Shown here: in pieces, positions 45,765-55,385 of the stretch | Numbering within the stretch: the stretch's first letter is position 1 | How the letters are laid out: each line of letters begins with the position of its first letter | Source: Candidatus Lariskella endosymbiont of Epinotia ramella | GTDB taxonomy: Bacteria; Pseudomonadota; Alphaproteobacteria; Rickettsiales; Midichloriaceae | Length of the DNA: 64,000 nucleotides | Direction of reading: 5' to 3' | Assembly: GCF_964019805.1 (NCBI RefSeq) | Contig: NZ_OZ026472.1 | Span: forward strand, 682,001 to 746,000 | Made by a program: the position numbers and the translations under genes | The notes under the pieces: model-generated | Told to the model about the DNA's origin: nothing | The model's database searches: none | Seen by the model: only the letters and a program-made list of their open reading frames with translations

Positions 45765-46586
45765 ATGAGCGAATATAGCCCAAATTTTACCATGAGACAG
45801 CTTTTAGAAGCTGGAGTTCACTATGGTCATAAGAAAAACTTTTGGAATCCCAAAATGGCGCAGTACATATATGGGGTAAGAAGTGGTATACATATAATAG
45901 ATCTAGAACAAACATATAAATTGCTTGCAAAGGCACTTGAAAATTTACAAAATGTTGCAGCACAGAATGGAAGAATTCTATTTGTTGGAACAAAAAAACA
46001 GGGTAGTGACACAGTAGCAGAACATGCAAAAAGATGTGGTCAATATTACGTAAATTACCGCTGGCTTCCAGGCATGCTTACAAATCGTGCAACAATTCAG
46101 AATTCCATCAATAAACTCAAAGAGTATGAAGGAATGCTGAATGATCCAAGTTCTCTATTATTAAAGAAAGAAAAACTGGAGTTATCAAGAAAACATCAAA
46201 AGCTTGAGCTTGCACTTGGTGGTATACGTAATTTAGGCGGATTACCAAATTTAATTTTTGCACTTGATACCAGAGAGAATGATATCGCAATACAAGAAGC
46301 AAAAAAGCTGAAGATTCCAGTCGTTGCCATAGTAGATACTAATGCGCAATTTGATGGTGTTGATTATATAATCCCTGGAAATGATGATGCAAGAAAATCC
46401 ATAGAGCTTTATTGTAAACTTGCCGCTGATGCGATATTGCAGGGCGTACAGATCAGTCTCGCCAAATCCGGTGTTGATATAGGCGCTATGAGTGAAACTG
46501 AGTTTGTTGCGCCACAAGCTAATGCAAAACCTATAAAAAATACTGATGCAAACTCAGAGCAAGATAGTATACCCGAAGATAAATAA
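45765..46586 (+). CDS. rpsB: Small ribosomal subunit protein uS2
   Basis: From ATG 45765: MSEYSPNFTMRQLLEAGVHY, GHKKNFWNPKMAQYIYGVRS, GIHIIDLEQTYKLLAKALEN, ILFVGTKKQGSDTVAEHAKR, YVNYRWLPGMLTNRATIQNS. These are the classic S2 blocks, and the start agrees with homologues. About 273 residues; the C-terminal 35 (ANAKPIKNTDANSEQDSIPE) form a polar tail longer than in E. coli, common in alphaproteobacteria. tsf follows 144 bp on, the usual rpsB-tsf order. Confidence 0.96.
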   Translation: MSEYSPNFTMRQLLEAGVHYGHKKNFWNPKMAQYIYGVRSGIHIIDLEQTYKLLAKALENLQNVAAQNGRILFVGTKKQGSDTVAEHAKRCGQYYVNYRWLPGMLTNRATIQNSINKLKEYEGMLNDPSSLLLKKEKLELSRKHQKLELALGGIRNLGGLPNLIFALDTRENDIAIQEAKKLKIPVVAIVDTNAQFDGVDYIIPGNDDARKSIELYCKLAADAILQGVQISLAKSGVDIGAMSETEFVAPQANAKPIKNTDANSEQDSIPEDK

Positions 46587-46730
46587 GCTATAGCGCATAA
46601 ATCTAGTTTTTGCTGCGTAGTTTCTTTTTAAAGTGTATGCTGCACAAAGCTAGAGCGCATAGGTTATTTCATTCTCTGCTATAGACCTGTGTTAAGCTAG
46701 TAATAATAAAATAATTTATGAGAGTATGAA

Positions 46731-47645
46731 GTGGTGATAAGTGCTGAAAGTGTAAAAGCGCTACGTGAAAAAACTGGCGCCGGAATGATGGATTGTAAAT
46801 CTGCCTTGACTCAGTGTGATGGTGATGTAAATGCTGCTATAGATTTTCTACGTGCAAAAGGACTTGCAAATGCTGAGAAAAAAGCAGATAGAGTTGCTGC
46901 TCAAGGACTTGTATCAATTTCTGTGCACAAAGATGGGAGTATGGCTTCTATAATTGAGCTAAATTCAGAAACAGATTTTGTAGCAAAAAATGATAAATTC
47001 CAAAGTTTAGCTGCCAATCTATCAAATATCGCTCTTGAATCTGGCGAACAAGACATTACAAAGTTTTGTGATATGCAATACGACAGCAATGTAAAAGTGA
47101 AAGATGCAATAGTTGAAGGAATCGCCGTCATAGGTGAAAATATCAATTTACGCAGAATAGATGTACTTAAGGTAGATGGAGTTGTTGCAAGCTATGTTCA
47201 CAGCGCAGTTGCAAATGGCATGGGAAAAATAGGCGTGGTAATTGCTATAGAATCAACAGGTCAGCATACAAAAATTGCTAAGCTTGGAAAAGAACTTGCA
47301 ATGCAAGTTGCCGCATATAGGCCAATTGCTATTGCTATAGATGGCGTAAACAAGTCGCTTATAGAACGTGAGACATCTGTACTTAAGGAAAGACTTATAA
47401 ATATCACACATGAATCTGGTGGTACAAAAAAAATAGATGAAGCAAAATTTCTTCAAGGTGGACTTGCGAAGTTTTACTCTGAAGCTGTACTCATGGAACA
47501 AATTTTCCTGCTTGATAGTAAGAAAAAAGTCTCAACAGTAATTAATGAGCTTGAGAAAGAAATTGGAGCAACAATCAAGATAACAAAAGTTATCCGTTAT
47601 CAAGTCGGTGAGGAAGATACCTCCTGCAGCACAATAGTTGCTTAA
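46731..47645 (+). CDS. tsf: Elongation factor Ts
   Basis: Nucleotide exchange factor for EF-Tu. N-terminal UBA-like domain (SVKALREKTGAGMMDCKSAL), then the signature SIIELNSETDFVAKNDKF that inserts into EF-Tu, and core halves through HVAx-like MQVAAYRPIAI. The start is GTG at 46731 (or the next GTG, 46734); no in-frame ATG is near. 304 residues, normal. Confidence 0.95.
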   Translation: MVISAESVKALREKTGAGMMDCKSALTQCDGDVNAAIDFLRAKGLANAEKKADRVAAQGLVSISVHKDGSMASIIELNSETDFVAKNDKFQSLAANLSNIALESGEQDITKFCDMQYDSNVKVKDAIVEGIAVIGENINLRRIDVLKVDGVVASYVHSAVANGMGKIGVVIAIESTGQHTKIAKLGKELAMQVAAYRPIAIAIDGVNKSLIERETSVLKERLINITHESGGTKKIDEAKFLQGGLAKFYSEAVLMEQIFLLDSKKKVSTVINELEKEIGATIKITKVIRYQVGEEDTSCSTIVA

Positions 47646-48348
47646 GTGTTATATCTAGATTAAAAGTGCGTGCCTCGTATTTCACTCTATGTGCATTTAT
47701 GTCATGTTGTTGTGTTTATTTAAATTGTAGCGCGCATTTATAATATAGCAAAGGAAGTTGATGGTATGATAGACTTGATATATGATTTTCAATTTTAAAG
47801 TAAAAATTGGCCTTTTAATTCACAGTTTTCAAGCTCTTCAGTACACTAAAAATTTCACTTTAAATATATGGCACTGCCCCCACACTGCTTGTGTGAAGAT
47901 TTTTGAGCATGATTTTTTAGAGTACCAGTTAATTTCTGAGTCAAATATTATATATATTCGCAAAAAAAATTAACGAAGCAATCTGGAAAATTAGATAAAA
48001 AATGCTTACACAATAACTTAGCTAATGGTGCCATATACATAATACACACCAACTTTGCATTTACCTTGCGGGATTGCCATATCAATGCTTGCGCTTTATA
48101 ACTTCATACGTCTAAAGATTATACATAGAGTAGAGACTTCTGGAATTTAGCACTAAACATATAGATAATAAGAGAAAGCTTAGCTTCATATTTTGCATTA
48201 TCAGCTCAACTAGAATGAAACAAGTACACAATACTCAATTTCATTTGGTTATTAATTAAGAGATCGGCACATTACTATGTCGATTTTAGTGAATAAATAT
48301 CTATCTATTTTTGAGACTGCAGAATCTTCTTTCACTTATAAGGTAAGA
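47646..48348. other. Intergenic region, nothing recognised
   Basis: About 700 bases between tsf and rlmE. A 63-codon frame at 47782 (IFNFKVKIGLLIHSFQALQY) has no support. The stretch GAGCATGATTTTTTAGAG at about 47906 is also found next to the IS nest at 51243, hinting at another small repeat. Confidence 0.4.
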
Positions 48349-49044
48349 ATGTCATTTATGTCTTTAACATCTAATTACCGTAATAAAAAACAAACTCTAA
48401 AAACGTCAAAAGGACGTACTAATTCCTCTGCAAATTGGCTGAGAAGAAATATAAATGACCCTTATATAGCACTTGCAAAAAAATCTGGTTATCGCTCTCG
48501 CGCAGCATTTAAATTAATTGAGATCGACGAGAAATTCAAACTCCTATCTTCTGCTCGAAATATTTTAGACTTAGGCTCAGCTCCTGGAAGTTGGTTGCAA
48601 ATTCTATCGTCTTCCGCAAAAAAAGACTCTAGAATAATTGGAGTGGATTTAAAAGCAGTTGAAGATATCAGTGGCATAGATTGCATTATCGGAGACTTCA
48701 CAGACCAAACTGTTATAGAAGAAATCCTGCTGCGCTTTGGTGAAGCTGGTATAGATCTAATAGTCAGCGATATGGCAGCAAACGCATCAGGAGATTCAGG
48801 TATCGATGCGATAAGAAACCTCAAACTGTTAGAAATCGCTGCAAAATTTGCAATCTTAAACTTGAAAATAGGCGGTCACTTTGTAGCAAAGACTTTACTT
48901 ACAGGTGGCAGAGAAAAGTCCGTAAACGATATGCTTAAATCCAATTTTGAAAAATTAAAAATCTTTAAGCCTAAATCTAGCTATAGCGATTCTAAGGAAC
49001 AATATGTTATAGCATTAAAAAAGCATAATTTGATTAATTACTAA
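48349..49044 (+). CDS. rlmE: 23S rRNA 2'-O-methyltransferase RlmE (FtsJ/RrmJ)
   Basis: Methylates the 2'-O of U2552 in 23S rRNA. The K-D-K-E tetrad is visible: Lys in AKKSGYRSRAAFKL, Asp in LIVSDMAANASGDSG, Lys in HFVAKTLLTGG and Glu in SKEQYVIALK. SAM site NILDLGSAPGSWLQIL. The start at 48349 is preferred because AAGG lies five bases upstream; the frame is open from 48277. The motif SDMAANASG differs from the usual SDMAPNTSG in two positions, a mild oddity. Five bases separate it from maf. Confidence 0.92.
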   Translation: MSFMSLTSNYRNKKQTLKTSKGRTNSSANWLRRNINDPYIALAKKSGYRSRAAFKLIEIDEKFKLLSSARNILDLGSAPGSWLQILSSSAKKDSRIIGVDLKAVEDISGIDCIIGDFTDQTVIEEILLRFGEAGIDLIVSDMAANASGDSGIDAIRNLKLLEIAAKFAILNLKIGGHFVAKTLLTGGREKSVNDMLKSNFEKLKIFKPKSSYSDSKEQYVIALKKHNLINY

Positions 49045-49049
49045 TACTT

Positions 49050-49634
49050 ATGAACAACTCTAAAAAATTGATACTTGCCTCTTCCTCTGAAGAGCGCATG
49101 CGCATGCTCACAGCATCTGGATATAAAGTCGACTCAATAGTTCCTGCTAATATAGATGAATCCGAGCTAAAAGGAGAGATGCCGAAAGCTTTGGCATTCA
49201 GGTTAGCTTTTGAAAAGGTCCAGAAAGTCTCTCAAGAATTTCCTAATGATGTTGTAATAGGAGCAGATACAGTAGTCTCAGTTGGCAGAACATCTCTGCC
49301 AAAAGCACTGCTTGAGTCCGACGCAAAACTCTGCTTAGACAAACTATCTGGAAGAAGACATGTAGTTTACACAGGTATCTGTCTCGCACATAACAGTATA
49401 TTTAGAAAGAAAGTTGCAATGTCAATTGTAAAATTTAAGCACTTAACAGAGGAAGAAAAAAGTTTTTATGTAGAATCTAAAGAGTGGTATGGAAAAGCTG
49501 GTGGATATGCGATACGCGGAAAAGCCTCATCGTTTATTCAATATATAAGAGGACTTGATTCTACAATCATGGGCCTTCCAATGAGTATTGTATACAATCT
49601 ACTACAAAGCTTTGGAATTAAACCATCCAATTAA
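49050..49634 (+). CDS. Maf family nucleotide pyrophosphatase
   Basis: House-cleaning enzyme hydrolysing modified or canonical nucleoside triphosphates to monophosphates. LILASSSEERMRMLTASGYK (family ASxSPRR site with Glu-Glu in place of Pro-Arg), the catalytic GADTVVSV, LSGRRHVVYTGICLA and YGKAGGYAIRGKASSFIQYI. 194 residues, complete. Directly after rlmE and probably co-transcribed. The altered first motif may affect substrate binding. Confidence 0.9.
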   Translation: MNNSKKLILASSSEERMRMLTASGYKVDSIVPANIDESELKGEMPKALAFRLAFEKVQKVSQEFPNDVVIGADTVVSVGRTSLPKALLESDAKLCLDKLSGRRHVVYTGICLAHNSIFRKKVAMSIVKFKHLTEEEKSFYVESKEWYGKAGGYAIRGKASSFIQYIRGLDSTIMGLPMSIVYNLLQSFGIKPSN

Positions 49635-49704
49635 TTTTAGTGCTAAGTACTAACTAACCAGAGTTGGCTGATAGATAAATTTTTCTATTTAGTCGCCTGC
49701 TTCA

Positions 49705-49872
49705 TAGTCCATCCGCCAAAAGTATGCATTTTAGCTTTTGAAACCCATTGGTACGACTTTATATTGTGTGTTTTGTTGCTTAGCTGATGCTATTTGTATC
49801 AATTTGTTGTGATTTTTTACGGCAGAATGAGAAAAATGTCTGCAAAGCGTGTAAAATGCTGTGTTTTAAGCA
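49705..49872 (-). repeat. Family E repeat, copy 2
   Basis: Inverted copy of 5187-5338. Both share AGTATGCATTTTAGCTTT and GGCAGAATGAGAAAAA (this strand) in the same order and spacing. Confidence 0.65.
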
Positions 49873-50044
49873 TGCGTCCTCTATTGCCACTTTGTAGCAT
49901 TTGATTTTTATATGTTGAACTTTATGTGATTAGCCAGATAGTGTGCGCTCTATCACCTTCAGATTCATGCCTATTGCTGATATAAATGGATTTTTAGCGT
50001 AACTTTCAATCGCTTTAAATACTTCCATACCTTTGAAGAATGTA

Positions 50045-50300
50045 CTCCATCTGCCACAAATTGACTTGCTACGCAAATAAATCTTTGTGGAGAAGTTAAA
50101 TGTGCAAAAATTAGCACAGGACTCGGCACTGCACTAATTTTTGGATATATTATTACTCATACACCTAAGCAAACACTGCCTTCACAACATCCGTAAGGTT
50201 TTTGTGTTTATTATAACATTTTCTTACGGATTTAAAGCACTATTTTTGCGCTCCAAGCACTATTTTATGCGCACTTTCGAGACTTTTTGACGCGCGTACA
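50045..50300 (-). repeat. Family A element, copy 9, near complete
   Basis: 256 bp, right end CTCCATCTGCCACAAATTGA, both hairpin regions (TTAGCAC...GCACTAA and ATCCGTAAG/CTTACGGAT) and left end ACGCGCGTACA. The flanks (AATGTA / ATATAA) do not give a clear direct repeat. Confidence 0.75.
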
Positions 50301-51224
50301 ATATAACATTATCTTTTATTAATTGATAGGAAATATACTATAGAACGTAAAAATTCATAATTAAACAGAATTGAGCTCCGTATTAAAGGCCGCATATATG
50401 AGCATATGTTAAAATTTTACTATAGCTTGGCCACCAATCTTTCAAAATTTCCCCAAAAACCTCTTCATTAGATTCAAATCCAGCAGCATAAAGCAGAAAA
50501 TTCTCCCGATCTTTGGTAAATATCGCAATATCATATATATATCCGCATCCACTGTTCAATAAACTTTAAAGAAGAGAAGGAATTTAAAGAGTTATTATGC
50601 GGAAGATGCCTATAATTATCCCCATTATATAGTTTTTACTTAAAAAGAGAGCTAAAGAGTTGATCAAAAGTATACTTAAAGTTATAATATTTATAGATCC
50701 ATATAACCAATAAAAATTCTAAAATATCGATAAGATATGTAAATATTCTAATGATATGATTTTTTTATATAAAGGCACAGAGATGATACCAGTTATAGCG
50801 AGAGTATTAGCGCTATTTTATAAATCTACGCTTCTTTAAGTGATAATTTATAATTTTGTTTAAATATAATCCATTATTGAATGGTGAGTTATGCTGATTT
50901 TTGAATTCAAATATGTGAATATATTTTGCTATTTTTAATGATAATTAGGAGGTGAAGTGGCTTTTAGTGATGAATTAAATTACGGCCTTTTTCTTAAATT
51001 TTGTTAAATAGCAATATTTCGAAAGTTAATACTCTGCACGATAAAAAGTTTATCAGTGAATTGATAAAGCCAATTAATAGTAAATGGGCAGTAGTTATAT
51101 AACTGGCTTCATGAGAAATATGAGAACTTTAGTTGCAATACTCACTAATCTGTTTCTTAAAAGCATAAATAAGCCAGTTGATAATGTAGTTATTAGAAAT
51201 TTAGGTGCCGCATTCATAAGTGCA

Positions 51225-51275
51225 CTAAGCGAGGATTTTAAGAGCATGATTTTTTAGAGCACAGAGTAAAATATT
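51225..51275 (-). pseudogene. 3' part of the small gene interrupted by the IS nest
   Basis: Reading away from the nest: ILLCALKNHALKILA and stop. It continues the frame of the 5' part at 57230-57310 across the shared AAT codon when the nest is removed. The rebuilt peptide is 42 residues. Confidence 0.45.
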
Positions 51276-51792
51276 AGACCTCTTGCATAACCTATTTAAA
51301 GCTCAAAGTTATAGATACCAGCAAGTAAATTAAACCTTAAACCGAATCGTTTTCTTCTGTTCCTATAACGATCAGCGATAATTTTAAATCGTTTGATCAT
51401 GCCTATGACGTTTTCATTTAAAACACGTTCACTAGACAATTGACGATTTTTCTTTTTATCTTTCCTGCTTAGTGGTCGCTTTTTTGTCTTTTTCTTTGGT
51501 AACTCTGAATTATAATGCAACTTATCAATGCCTTGATAACCAGTATCTGTAAGAACTTTAATCTCAGGGTGGATGTGAACTCCGGATTCTTTAAATAACC
51601 TGAAATCATGACGCTTGCCATTAGAAAAATTAGTGCAAATGATTTCTTTTTTCCTTTTATCCACAATAAGCTGAGTTTTTAGAGTATGTCGCCTCTTTTT
51701 TCCCGAATAAAAGTGCTTCTGTTTTTTTTAGGTCGTTCTATCGGTGTTTCAGTAGCATCAATTAACACAAGTTCGTATTCAGAATCGCTTTT
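51276..51792 (-). mobile_element. ISL2-type IS, copy 4, 3' part (orfB side)
   Basis: 517 bp from the right terminus to the point in orfA where IS256 sequence begins. orfB (51296-51664) is whole, but orfA keeps only its last codons, so it is inactive. Confidence 0.9.
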
Positions 51793-52414
51793 GGGTCTTT
51801 CTCATTGATTGTGTAAATTTTTTAGAGCCATTAAAATCTCCCATCAAATTTGATTATAAAATGAGCCATAGCTTCATTCCAGTTAGAGATAGGCATGGTC
51901 CATTTTTTGGTAATATAATCAATCGTTAGGTATAAAACCTTGAATACCGAATCATCATTTGGGAAAACACGCTTATTTCTTGTAACTTTTCTCAACTGAC
52001 TATTCAGCGATTCTATAGCATTTGTAGTGTAAATTATCTTACGGATACTCTCTGGATATTGCAGAAATATTACAAGATTCTCCCAATTATTATACCAGGA
52101 TTTTGCTATATGTGGATATCGTTTACTCCATTTCTTATCAAAAGATTCTAGGGCAAGATGCGCTTCATCTTCAGTAGCAGAGCTATAAATAAGCTTTAAA
52201 TCTGATGCCAATAATTTTCTGTCTTTATATGATACATACTTCAGGCTATTTCTAATTTGATGTACTATACAAAGCTGATGCTCAGTTTTGGGATAACTTG
52301 CGCATATAGCTTCAGACATACCAGTCAGGTTATCACTACAGGCAATTAATATATCTTTTAATCCTCGATTCTTCAATTCAGTAAAATTACTAAGCCAGAA
52401 TTTAGATCCTTCAT
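51793..52414 (-). mobile_element. IS256 fragment 1 (right end, C-terminal 181 codons)
   Basis: From the right terminal repeat GGGTCTTTCTCATTGATTGT to the middle of the transposase gene, where ISL2 copy 5 is inserted at TTCATT. The frame 51831-52376 starts at an internal codon (NRGLKDILIACSDNLTGMSE) and has two of three DDE residues. Confidence 0.9.
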
Positions 52415-52415
52415 T

Positions 52416-52926
52416 AGACCTCTTGCATAACCTATTTAAAGCTCAAAGTTATAGATACCAGCAAGTAAATTAAACCTTAAACCGAATCGTTTTCTTCTGT
52501 TCCTATAACGATCAGCGATAATTTTAAATCGTTTGATCATGCCTATGACGTTTTCATTTAAAACACGTTCACTAGACAATTGACGATTTTTCTTTTTATC
52601 TTTCCTGCTTAGTGGTCGCTTTTTTGTCTTTTTCTTTGGTAACTCTGAATTATAATGCAACTTATCAATGCCTTGATAACCAGTATCTGTAAGAACTTTA
52701 ATCTCAGGGTGGATGTGAACTCCGGATTCTTTAAATAACCTGAAATCATGACGCTTGCCATTAGAAAAATTAGTGCAAATGATTTCTTTTTTCCTTTTAT
52801 CCACAATAAGCTGAGTTTTTAGAGTATGTCGCCTCTTTTTTCCCGAATAAAAGTGCTTCTGTTTTTTTTAGGTCGTTCTATCGGTGTTTCAGTAGCATCA
52901 ATTAACACAAGTTCGTATTCAGAATC
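52416..52926 (-). mobile_element. ISL2-type IS, copy 5, 3' part
   Basis: 511 bp, orfB 52436-52804 whole. It breaks off in orfA at AGAATC, a few bases from where copies 4 and 7 break, but is joined to a different IS256 piece (ACATCTCTGCC). Confidence 0.88.
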
Positions 52927-53146
52927 ACATCTCTGCCTGCAAGGCTCTCTCCAAAATACTCTTCGTTAATTCCTTAATCAATCCATCCTGCTTCAGTACT
53001 GTCTTTAAATCCGCTCCTCCTTCTATCAGTAAGTCTATCGCTTCATTTATTTTCTTATTCTTTTCTGTCTTCATTCTAATTACCTATATTCTTTATTAAT
53101 TCCAAATATAGGCTCTACTATAATTTACACAATCTTTGATAAAGAC
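52927..53146 (-). mobile_element. IS256 fragment 2 (left end, first ~49 codons)
   Basis: Covers the left terminus and the N-terminal codons of the transposase. It ends GATAAAGAC without the last bases of the terminal repeat, directly against another IS256 piece in the same orientation. Confidence 0.85.
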
Positions 53147-53148
53147 TC

Positions 53149-53685
53149 TCTAACCTCATCAATTACATCATCTGTAACCCTACTAATTAAACTCTCACTA
53201 ACTTCTGCTCCATATAATTCTTGTAATTGGATCTTGATATCAGACAAACTCATCCCCTTGGCATACAGAGATATTATCTTTTGATCTAAACCATCTATTC
53301 TTGTTTGATTCTTGGAGACAATTACAGGTGCAAATTTACCTTCTCTATCTCGCGGAATATTTAACTCGATACTGCCATTCTCAGTAATCAAATTCTTATT
53401 ATAATGACCATTCCTGCAATTCTCAGTTTCAGACCTATCATATTTGTTATAACCTAAGTGTTCAGACATTTCTGCCTGCAAGGCTCTCTCCAAAATACTC
53501 TTCGTTAATTCCTTAATCAATCCATCCTGCTTCAGTACTGTCTTTAAATCCGCTCCTCCTTCTATCAGTAAATCTATCGCTTCATTTATTTTCTTATTCT
53601 TTTCTGTCTTCATTCTAATTACCTATATTCTTTATTAATTCCAAATATAGGCTCTACTATAATTTACACAATCTTTGATAAAGAC
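53149..53685 (-). mobile_element. IS256 fragment 3 (left end, first ~154 codons)
   Basis: In tandem with fragment 2. The frame 53125-53613 encodes the N-terminal 154 transposase residues and eight foreign ones (ESLSKIV tail from fragment 2). No catalytic residue is included. It too lacks the last bases of the left terminus (GATAAAGAC then TCATGG). Confidence 0.85.
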
Positions 53686-53687
53686 TC

Positions 53688-54183
53688 ATGGCAATTATAA
53701 TAAGCATTTGATTACTGAGAATGGTAGTATCGAGTTAAATATTCCGCGAGATAGAGAAGGTAAATTTGCACCTGTAATTGTATCCAAGAATCAAACAAGA
53801 ATAGATGGTTTAGATCAAAAGATAATATCTCTGTATGCCAAGGGGATGAGTTTGTCTGATATCAAGATTCAATTACATGAATTATATGGTGCAGAAGTTA
53901 GTGAGAGTTTAATTAGTAGGGTTACAGATGATATAATTGATGAGGTTAGAATTTGGCAGAGTAGACCTCTTGAACCATTATATCCTATAGTATATTTTGA
54001 TTGTTTAATAGTTAAGGTAAGGCAAGATAAACAGATAATTAATAAATCAGTATATGTTGCGCTGGGTATAGATTTACAGGGCCGGAAAGATATTTTAGGA
54101 TTATGGATAAGTGAGAATGAAGGATCTAAATTCTGGCTTAGTAATTTTACTGAATTGAAGAATCGAGGATTAAAAGATATATT
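53688..54183 (+). mobile_element. IS256 fragment 4 (internal, diverged)
   Basis: Internal part of the transposase gene, from about residue 67 to 233, cut at GATATATT by ISL2 copy 6. It differs from the other IS256 copies at several positions (for example GNYNKHLIT for GHYNKNLIT, LHELYG for LQELYG, DDIIDE for DDVIDE), so it derives from an older or distinct copy. Confidence 0.85.
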
Positions 54184-55081
54184 AGACCTCTTGCATAACC
54201 ATATAAATTGATTAAAATCCTTGATTTTATCAAGGATAACATGAAGTTTGAAAACATCAAAGATGAATACGCAGAAGAGTTTCGCAGGCTTACTGGCATT
54301 AAACGAGGAACGTTTGAAGTTATACTAAGTATATTAAAAGAAGCTGAAGCTATTTTAAAGTCTCAAGGTGGAAAACCCAATAAATTGGCTTTAGAAGATC
54401 GATTACTCATGACGCTTGAGTACTTGCGTGAATACAGGACATATTTTCATATTTCCCGCAGTTATGGAATAAGTGAAAGTGCCTGTTATCGTAATATACG
54501 TTGGATTGAAGATACTCTAATTAAAGATAAACGATTTTCACTACCTGGACGTAAAGCATTACTAAAAAGCGATTCTGAATACGAACTTGTGTTAATTGAT
54601 GCTACTGAAACACCGATAGAACGACCTAAAAAAAACAGAAGCACTTTTATTCGGGAAAAAAGAGGCGACATACTCTAAAAACTCAGCTTATTGTGGATAA
54701 AAGGAAAAAAGAAATCATTTGCACTAATTTTTCTAATGGCAAGCGTCATGATTTCAGGTTATTTAAAGAATCCGGAGTTCACATCCACCCTGAGATTAAA
54801 GTTCTTACAGATACTGGTTATCAAGGCATTGATAAGTTGCATTATAATTCAGAGTTACCAAAGAAAAAGACAAAAAAGCGACCACTAAGCAGGAAAGATA
54901 AAAAGAAAAATCGTCAATTGTCTAGTGAACGTGTTTTAAATGAAAACGTCATAGGCATGATCAAACGATTTAAAATTATCGCTGATCGTTATAGGAACAG
55001 AAGAAAACGATTCGGTTTAAGGTTTAATTTACTTGCTGGTATCTATAACTTTGAGCTTTAAATAGGTTATGCAAGAGGTCT
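54184..55081 (+). mobile_element. ISL2-type IS, copy 6, complete
   Basis: 898 bp with ATT on both sides. The left flank is IS256 fragment 4 (plus strand) and the right flank is fragment 5 (minus strand), which belong to different insertion points. Its right flank (ATTCTCAC) pairs with the left flank of copy 5 (CTTCATT) to rebuild intact IS256 sequence. Confidence 0.93.
54241..55061 (+). CDS. IS5 family (ISL2 group) transposase
   Basis: Intact two-frame transposase identical in translation to the copies at 11039, 13471 and 19898. Confidence 0.9.
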
Positions 55082-55082
55082 A

Positions 55083-55385
55083 TTCTCACTTATCCATAAT
55101 CCTAAAATATCTTTCCGGCCCTGTAAATCTATACCCAGCGCAACATATACTGATTTATTAATTATCTGTTTATCTTGCCTTACCTTAACTATTAAACAAT
55201 CAAAATATACTATAGGATATAATGGTTCAAGAGGTCTACTCTGCCAAATTCTAACCTCATCAATTACATCATCTGTAACCCTACTAATTAAACTCTCACT
55301 AACTTCTGCTCCATATAATTCTTGTAATTGGATCTTGATATCAGACAAACTCATCCCCTTGGCATACAGAGATATTATCTTTTGA
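55083..55385 (-). mobile_element. IS256 fragment 5 (internal)
   Basis: About 300 bp of the central transposase gene in reverse orientation (MSLSDIKIQLQELYGAEVSE to GLWISEN). It lies between ISL2 copy 6 and the left end of the complete IS256 copy. Confidence 0.85.

Larger units (their letters stand above)
49635..51224. other. Long gene-free region of repeat relics
   Basis: 1.6 kb without an intact gene. It contains a family E copy (49705-49872), a 38-codon minus-strand remnant near 49935-50050 reading FFKGMEVFKAIESYAKNPFI to a stop (unknown), and a family A copy (50045-50300). Beyond 50300 is A+T-rich DNA, with a minus-strand frame of about 49 codons at 51101-51248 (MNAAPKFLITTLSTGLFMLL). That frame may be the decayed continuation of the gene hit by the IS nest. 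Confidence 0.5.

Noticed and set aside
47782-47973. 63-codon plus-strand frame after tsf
   Set aside because: No ribosome-binding site, no motif, ends in a run of AAA codons; likely chance.
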